Shown here: positions 59,330 to 64,000 of the stretch, in pieces
How positions within the stretch are numbered: position 1 is the first letter of the stretch
How the letters are laid out: each line of letters opens with the position of its first letter
Source of the DNA: Clostridia bacterium
GTDB lineage: Bacteria; Bacillota; Clostridia; Lachnospirales; Lachnospiraceae
Assembly (NCBI GenBank): GCA_910576325.1
Contig: CAJTIM010000008.1
Span: 114,264-178,263 of the forward strand
Length of the DNA stretch: 64,000 bases
Direction of reading: 5' to 3'
Notes under the pieces: model-generated
What the model was told of the DNA's origin: nothing
The model's database searches: none
The model's input: only the letters and a program-made list of their open reading frames with translations
Position numbers and translations under genes: made by a program

Positions 59330-60127
59330 CTACTTCATGGATTCGGACTTTTCGTAGCAGGCATCACAGGCTTTCAGCACCGCATTTCTCAAGCCGTATT
59401 CCTCCAATGCCGCAACGCCCGCTATGGTTGTCCCGCCGGGAGAACACACCTTATCCTTTAAGGCTGCCGGATGCTCTCCTGTCTCAAGTACCATCTTAGC
59501 CGCACCTGCCACCGCCTGAGCGGCAAAAAGATACGCCTGTTCTCTCGGCATACCATATTTTACCGCTCCGTCTGCCAGGGCTTCTATAAATTGATACACA
59601 AAGGCGGGAGAGCTTCCGCTTGCACAGATTACCGCACCCATTAAGCGTTCCTCTATATCCGCACAGGTTCCTACCGATCCGAAAAGCTTATGTATCAAGT
59701 CCAATTCTTCCTGTGAAAATTCCTCTTCATGAAAGCTTAGGCCGGTCATTCCTTCTCCGATAAGAGCCGGTGTGTTGGGCATAGCGCGGATGATTCTCCG
59801 GTCCGAACCAAGAACCTCCTTTAAGGATGCTATGGTAATACCGGGAGCCAATGAAATCACTACATGATCCGGTGTAACCGCATAGCGAATCTGCTTTAAA
59901 ACAGTCGGATAGTACTGAGGTTTCACCGCAAGCACCACATACTTGCAGGAATTGGCGCACTCCGCATTGGATTCCACATAGGCTGCCTGTGTTTCCATGT
60001 GTACTTTCTGCCGGGTCTTTGCCGTTTTTGCCGTAAATACAAAAGCGTCTGCCGGAAATTGCTTTAATGCCCCTTTTAAAATTGCATATCCCATATTCCC
60101 CATTCCAATAAAACCTATCTCTGCCAT
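59330..60127 (-). CDS. proC: Pyrroline-5-carboxylate reductase
   Basis: ProC makes proline from pyrroline-5-carboxylate with NAD(P)H. It has GFIGMGNMGYAILKGAL (Rossmann motif), VLAVKPQYY, MPNTPALIGEGMTGL and the dimer region SGSSPAFVYQFIEALADGAV and VCSPGGTTIAGVAALE. ATG 60125-60127 follows GGAGGCTC and gives 265 residues. The longer reading has no ribosome site. Confidence 0.95.
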   Translation of the reverse strand: MAEIGFIGMGNMGYAILKGALKQFPADAFVFTAKTAKTRQKVHMETQAAYVESNAECANSCKYVVLAVKPQYYPTVLKQIRYAVTPDHVVISLAPGITIASLKEVLGSDRRIIRAMPNTPALIGEGMTGLSFHEEEFSQEELDLIHKLFGSVGTCADIEERLMGAVICASGSSPAFVYQFIEALADGAVKYGMPREQAYLFAAQAVAGAAKMVLETGEHPAALKDKVCSPGGTTIAGVAALEEYGLRNAVLKACDACYEKSESMK

Positions 60128-60264
60128 TTGAGCCTCCATTCCAGTTTTGTAATATTTCTCACCGTACATTTTTATAAAAACTATTTCCAGCCATAGATGC
60201 GGTGTCTGCAAATCAATTTGTGTATCGTGAAGAATTTTACTGTTTACAGTTTTCCGCAAAAATC

Positions 60265-60297
60265 AAAAAAGAGACTGCCACATTTTGCGACAGCCTC
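60265..60297 (-). terminator. Terminator of rny
   Basis: GAGGCTGTCGC and GTGGCAGTCTC pair with wobble positions around AAAAT on the minus strand, followed by six T, about 12 nt after the rny stop. Confidence 0.75.
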
Positions 60298-60308
60298 CTT
60301 CTGGCTTT

Positions 60309-61850
60309 CTACTTTGCGTAGTCCGTCACCCTGCTTTCGCGGATGACATTTACCTTAATCTGGCCCGGGTATTCCAGCTCGGCCTCAACCTGCTTGGAAA
60401 TATCTCTTGCCAGCAATACCATAGCAGCATCATCTACCTGCTCCGGAACTACCATAATACGAATCTCTCTACCTGCCTGAATCGCAAAAGACTTGTCTAC
60501 GCCCTTAAATCCATTGGCGATATCCTCTAACTGTTTTAATCGATTGGTATACGTCTCCAGGGTTTCTCTTCTTGCCCCCGGCCTTGCTGCTGAAATCGTA
60601 TCGGCAGCCTGTACCAGACAAGATATCAAAGAAGTTGGTTCCGTATCACCATGATGTGACTCTACCGCATTGATGACAGTTGCCGATTCTTTGTATTTCT
60701 TACATAAATCAGCGCCTATCTGAATATGTGATCCCTCTACTTCGTGGTCGATGGATTTTCCGATGTCATGTAAAAGTCCGGCTCTCTTCGCCATGCGAAC
60801 GTCCACTCCGATCTCTCCTGCCAGCAAGCCTGCCAGATGAGCTACCTCGATGGAATGTTTCAACGCATTCTGACCATAACTGGTGCGGAATTTCATTCTT
60901 CCCAAAAGTCTCACCAGCTCCGGATGGATACCGTGAACCCCTACTTCAAGGGTTGCGGCCTCTCCTTCCTCGCGGATCATCACTTCCACTTCTTTTTGCG
61001 CTTTTTCGACCATCTCCTCGATGCGTGCCGGATGTATCCGGCCGTCTACAATCAATTTTTCCAGCGCAATCCTCGCCACTTCACGGCGGATGGGATCAAA
61101 GCCCGACAAAATAACTGCCTCCGGTGTATCATCAATAATCAAATCAATACCGGTCATGGTCTCCAAAGTCCGGATATTCCGTCCCTCTCGGCCAATGATT
61201 CTTCCCTTCATCTCATCATTCGGAAGCTGAACAACCGATATGGTCGTCTCCGCCACGTGATCTGCGGCACACTTCTGAATTGCCGTTACAACATATTCCT
61301 TTGCCTTTTTATCGGCTTCTTCCTTTGCTCTGCTCTCAAGCTCCTTGACCAGCACAGCGGTTTCATGCTTTACTTCGTCTTCAACAGTCTTCAATAAATA
61401 ATCTTTTGCTTGCTCGGAGGTTAACCCAGAGATTCTTTCCAGTTCCTGTACTCTTTTTGAATGAAGCTGTTCTATCTCAGCAGACTGCTTCGCCAGCTTC
61501 TCTTCCTTTGCCGCATAGCTTGCTTCCCGTCGTTCTAACGCTTCCGACTTTTTATCCAATGCTTCTTCCTTGGATAAAACTCTGCGCTCATAACGCTGAA
61601 GCTCCGCCCTGCGTTCCTTCGTTTCTTTTTCCAGCTCGTTCTTTGTCTTCAGCGATTCTTCCTTTGCTTCCAACAAAGCCTCCCGCTTGGAACGTTCCGC
61701 AACCTTTAGTGCATCATCTATGATTTCCCTTGCTTTTTCCTCCGCATTTCCCACCTTTTTCTCTATAGTGGTCTTACGCACATATACCGTCACAAGGGCC
61801 GTTCCTACACAACACACCAGTGCAGTTGCCATTATTAAAACAACCGGCAC
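60309..61850 (-). CDS. rny: Ribonuclease Y
   Basis: RNase Y is the membrane-bound endoribonuclease that starts mRNA decay in Firmicutes. It has an N-terminal membrane helix (4-22), a long coiled coil (about 30-195), the KH domain with [19 protein letters not shown] and the HD domain with [17 protein letters not shown]. Length (513 aa) is standard. The start is GTG 61848-61850, with AAGGAGG upstream. It has its own promoter and terminator. Confidence 0.96.
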   Translation of the reverse strand: MPVVLIMATALVCCVGTALVTVYVRKTTIEKKVGNAEEKAREIIDDALKVAERSKREALLEAKEESLKTKNELEKETKERRAELQRYERRVLSKEEALDKKSEALERREASYAAKEEKLAKQSAEIEQLHSKRVQELERISGLTSEQAKDYLLKTVEDEVKHETAVLVKELESRAKEEADKKAKEYVVTAIQKCAADHVAETTISVVQLPNDEMKGRIIGREGRNIRTLETMTGIDLIIDDTPEAVILSGFDPIRREVARIALEKLIVDGRIHPARIEEMVEKAQKEVEVMIREEGEAATLEVGVHGIHPELVRLLGRMKFRTSYGQNALKHSIEVAHLAGLLAGEIGVDVRMAKRAGLLHDIGKSIDHEVEGSHIQIGADLCKKYKESATVINAVESHHGDTEPTSLISCLVQAADTISAARPGARRETLETYTNRLKQLEDIANGFKGVDKSFAIQAGREIRIMVVPEQVDDAAMVLLARDISKQVEAELEYPGQIKVNVIRESRVTDYAK

Positions 61851-61897
61851 AGGAGCACCTCCTTATTTAGTTTTCATTGTACAAATACAACATTTAA

Positions 61898-61926
61898 ATT
61901 CTATACTGTTTTTTGCATTGTGTCAA
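61898..61926 (-). promoter_or_regulatory. Promoter of rny
   Basis: TTGACA (61921-61926) and TAGAAT (61898-61903) are 17 nt apart on the minus strand, about 48 nt before the GTG start. Confidence 0.65.
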
Positions 61927-61970
61927 GTAAACTTGGTTTTTTTCCGCAAAAATTGTGCGAAAGGTGTTAC

Positions 61971-62145
61971 TTTTCACACCCACGCCAATCACTCCGCTGA
62001 TTGGCGTGGAGCCGATACAGTTATGGGGCCGAAGGGACTGCCCCTCGCCGAAGGCGACTTTAAATGGGCAGTCCCCGTTACAATTTGCACCCTTATCAAA
62101 TAAAAACTTTACAAAAACTGGCGTGGGTGTAAATTGTAACCGAAA
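61971..62145. repeat. Nested inverted repeats at the rny/mobile-element boundary
   Basis: ACACCCACGCCA (about 61976) pairs with TGGCGTGGGTGT (about 62119). Inside, CCACGCCAATCA/TGATTGGCGTGG form a perfect 12-bp hairpin and GGGACTGCCC/GGGCAGTCCC another. GTTACAATTTGCACCC and GGGTGTAAATTGTAAC add a 16-bp pair (15 matches). CGAAAGGTG occurs on both sides as a direct repeat. The set resembles a multi-arm junction and may be an element end or transfer origin. It fills most of the 386-nt gap. Confidence 0.7.
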
Positions 62146-62178
62146 GGTGCGAAACAGGCTGCCTTTTAGATTCACGTC

Positions 62179-62210
62179 TGTAAATTACCGTTAAAGACGG
62201 TTTTTACAGC
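62179..62210 (+). repeat. Hairpin before the relaxase remnant
   Basis: CTGTAAA-TT-ACCGT and ACGGT-TT-TTTACAG pair around TAAAG. No T run follows. Confidence 0.5.
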
Positions 62211-62287
62211 TAAATTGTTTTTAACTGGATTTTTTATTGAATTGTTTCCCCATTCCCGCTGTCGGTCAGATTTCCGATGAAACGGTA

Positions 62288-63682
62288 ATGGATTTCGATA
62301 GACTGAACTTTCTCACCATTTACCCGGCGTTTGTCGCCCACTATGTATCCAACCCACAAAAGACAGACAACGGCAGGCTCGTCACGGGCTTTGCGTGTGA
62401 CAGCCGGGTAGCCGACGCCGAGTTTCTGCTGGCGAAACGGGAGTACATTTCCACCACTGGACGGGTACGGGGCGCGGACGATGTGCTGGCCTACCATGTC
62501 CGGCAGTCCTTTGTCCCCGGCGAGATCACCCCGGAAGAAGCAAACCGGCTGGGCGTGGAGTTTGCAAAGCGGTTCACCAAGGGCAGTCACGCCTTTGTGG
62601 TCTGTACCCATATCGACAAGTCCCATATCCATAATCACATCATCTGGAACGCGGTCAATGTGAACTGTGACCGGAAATTCCGAAACTTTTGGGGCAGCAC
62701 CCGCGCAGTCCGGCGGCTCAACGATACCATCTGCGTTGAGAACGGCTATTCCATTGTAGAGGACCCAAAACCGCATGGAAAAAGCTACAACAAATGGCTG
62801 GGGGACCGGGCAAAGCCCTCCCACCGGGAACAGCTCCGCATGATGATTGACCAGGCGTTGGAACAGAAACCAGCTGACTTTGACGGGCTGTTAAAGCTGC
62901 TTGCAGAAATGGGCTGTGAGGTGTCGCGCCGGGGACAGGCAATCCGGCTCAAAGCCCCCGGCTGGAAGAATGTTGCCCGCATGGATGAAAAGCTGGGGCA
63001 AGGGTACAGCGAAGATGAAATCCGGGCGGTACTGGCTGGGGAAAAAGAGCATACCCCAGGAAAGAAAACGGCTGTTCAATCAGAGCCGCCCAAGGTTAAT
63101 CTTCTGGTGGATATTCAGGAGAAATTGCAGGCCGGAAAAGGCGCTGGCTACGCGCGCTGGGCAAAGGTATTCAATCTGAAACAGATGGCGCAGACAATGA
63201 ACTATCTCACCGAGCATGGCCTGCTGGAATATGCAGTCTTGGAAGAAAAAGCGGCGGCTGCTACCACCCGCCACAATGAGCTGTCGGCGCAGATCAAGGC
63301 GGCGGAAACCCGCATGGCGGAGATAGCCGTACTGCGGACCCACATCATCAATTATGTGAAAACCCGCGCGGTCTATGCGGCCTACCGCAAGGCGGGATAT
63401 TCCAAGAAATTTTTAGCGGAACATGAAGCGGAGATTTTGCTCCACAAGGCGGCAAAGCAGGCATTTGACGATTTGGGTATCAAGAAGCTGCCCACCGTCA
63501 AGAGCTTGCAGGCCGAGTACGCAACATTGTTGGAAGAAAAGAAAAAAGACTATGCCGAGTACCGGCGATCCCGCGAGGAAATGCGGGAACTGCTGGCCGC
63601 AAAAGCCAATGTGGACCGGCTGATGGGATACGGGGAGGAACGCCAGAATGACCGGGAAAAGGAACAGGGGCAGGACCGCTGA
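62288..63682 (+). CDS. Relaxase/mobilisation nuclease, 5' truncated
   Basis: This transfer nuclease of an integrative or mobilisable element nicks oriT. It has HYVSNPQKTDNG, DDVLAYHVRQSFVPGEITPEEA, the metal-binding triad region VCTHIDKSHIHNHIIWN (HxDxxHxHNH) and FRNFWGSTRAVRRLND. A long coiled-coil C-terminal half follows (about 320-480). Known relatives have about 25 further residues before YVSNPQKT. Here the region upstream of about 62320 is unrelated and no ribosome site precedes any start, so the gene is cut off at its 5' end. The ATG at 62288 is the only one in frame and is uncertain. No other transfer genes are in the window. Confidence 0.75.
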   Translation: MDFDRLNFLTIYPAFVAHYVSNPQKTDNGRLVTGFACDSRVADAEFLLAKREYISTTGRVRGADDVLAYHVRQSFVPGEITPEEANRLGVEFAKRFTKGSHAFVVCTHIDKSHIHNHIIWNAVNVNCDRKFRNFWGSTRAVRRLNDTICVENGYSIVEDPKPHGKSYNKWLGDRAKPSHREQLRMMIDQALEQKPADFDGLLKLLAEMGCEVSRRGQAIRLKAPGWKNVARMDEKLGQGYSEDEIRAVLAGEKEHTPGKKTAVQSEPPKVNLLVDIQEKLQAGKGAGYARWAKVFNLKQMAQTMNYLTEHGLLEYAVLEEKAAAATTRHNELSAQIKAAETRMAEIAVLRTHIINYVKTRAVYAAYRKAGYSKKFLAEHEAEILLHKAAKQAFDDLGIKKLPTVKSLQAEYATLLEEKKKDYAEYRRSREEMRELLAAKANVDRLMGYGEERQNDREKEQGQDR

Positions 63683-63699
63683 CGCGCCCGTTTTTTCGT

Positions 63700-63845
63700 A
63701 TTTTCTCACCGCCGCAGGCAGGTGAAAAGCGTTCCGCAGGAACGCGCAGCCACAGAATGAAATTCTGTGTTCAAAAGGGGCTTGGGGAATCCCCAACAAG
63801 CAGCGCCAGGAGCCGGATGGCTATCCTGGGGCATTGCTTGCCGCT
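63700..63845. repeat. Cluster of short palindromes, possible oriT
   Basis: Perfect hairpins GCGTTCC-GCA-GGAACGC, CACAGAAT-GAA-ATTCTGTG and TTGGGGAATCCCCAA lie within 150 nt after the relaxase. Such dense palindromes near a relaxase gene are typical of transfer origins. Confidence 0.45.
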
Positions 63846-63854
63846 ATTATCAGA

Positions 63855-63960
63855 AATTTCCGATAACCGTGGTTATAGGAAAATTATTTTTATCGGAAAT
63901 CTTGACAGAAATGCCTTATTTAAAAGGATTTTCAGCCAAAATTTTCCGATAAAAAAAGCT
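63855..63960. repeat. Three copies of TTTCCGATAA near the right edge
   Basis: ATTTCCGATAA (about 63858), an inverted copy TTATCGGAAAT (about 63890) and a third TTTTCCGATAAA (about 63943) lie in AT-rich DNA. They could be protein-binding iterons or an element end. No gene is seen in this stretch. Confidence 0.5.
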
Positions 63961-63962
63961 GT

Positions 63963-63990
63963 TTGACTATGCACCCATCAAATATACTAT
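63963..63990 (+). promoter_or_regulatory. Candidate promoter reading off the right edge
   Basis: TTGACT (63963-63968) and TACTAT (63985-63990) are 16 nt apart. The gene it would serve is outside the window. Confidence 0.35.
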
Positions 63991-64000
63991 AGTGCTAATT

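Overview
The window looks like chromosome of an anaerobic, endospore-forming, flagellated Clostridia bacterium, most likely a Lachnospiraceae member. The evidence is a complete spoIIIA operon and spoIIM, a flagellar late-gene block (fliD, fliS and a FlgN-like chaperone) with two chemoreceptors, a two-gene MetV/MetF methylene-THF reductase of the kind found in C1-metabolising anaerobes, a NifU/NifS/Rrf2 Fe-S set, and AGGAGG-type ribosome sites. Most genes lie on the minus strand. No tRNA, rRNA or CRISPR array was seen.

Layout. 1-3 kb: end of a D-Ala-D-Ala carboxypeptidase, a YjfB-like motility peptide, and metV-metF. 3-17 kb: motility block with two unknown proteins, two MCPs, a nucleotidyltransferase-like protein, a short FliD paralogue, an FtsE-like ATPase, FlgN-like, FliS and FliD (sigma-28-type promoter). 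17-19.6 kb (+): ParA-like ATPase, ComFB-domain protein, small alarmone synthetase. 19.6-25.1 kb: spoIIIAA-AH. 25.2-28.5 kb: mobile-element scar with a truncated PIN gene, a broken IS1634-type transposase, an intact IS982-family element with a 7-bp target duplication, and an IS30 remnant. 28.9-29.7 kb: PHP phosphatase. 30.2-37.9 kb: type I restriction-modification operon under an XRE regulator, carrying a frameshifted nucleotide-binding (TIR-like) accessory gene and an HsdS with three target-recognition domains. 38-46 kb: mnmA, nifU, nifS, Rrf2 regulator, SpoVB-like flippase, DAHP synthase, XerD. 46-58.3 kb: SorC regulator facing a long minus-strand catabolic/uptake cluster (SDR dehydrogenase, two SnoaL-like proteins, an Opp-type ABC importer, lactonase, metallo-hydrolase, FGGY kinase). 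58.5-61.9 kb: spoIIM, proC, rny. 62-64 kb: remnant of a mobilisable element with a 5'-truncated relaxase.

The most unusual material is non-coding. Three copies of a 210-214 bp long-palindrome element lie just 3' of genes (13200-13411, 29741-29950, 43352-43565). Their outer stems differ between loci but stay self-complementary, and their orientation matches strong strand composition skew in the flanking DNA, including codon third positions. A second structured repeat of about 175 nt sits directly upstream of the ribosome sites of nifU and the DAHP synthase gene and shows compensatory stem changes. These two families, the three-TRD HsdS and the unassigned SnoaL/SDR/Opp cluster are the best candidates for new biology.
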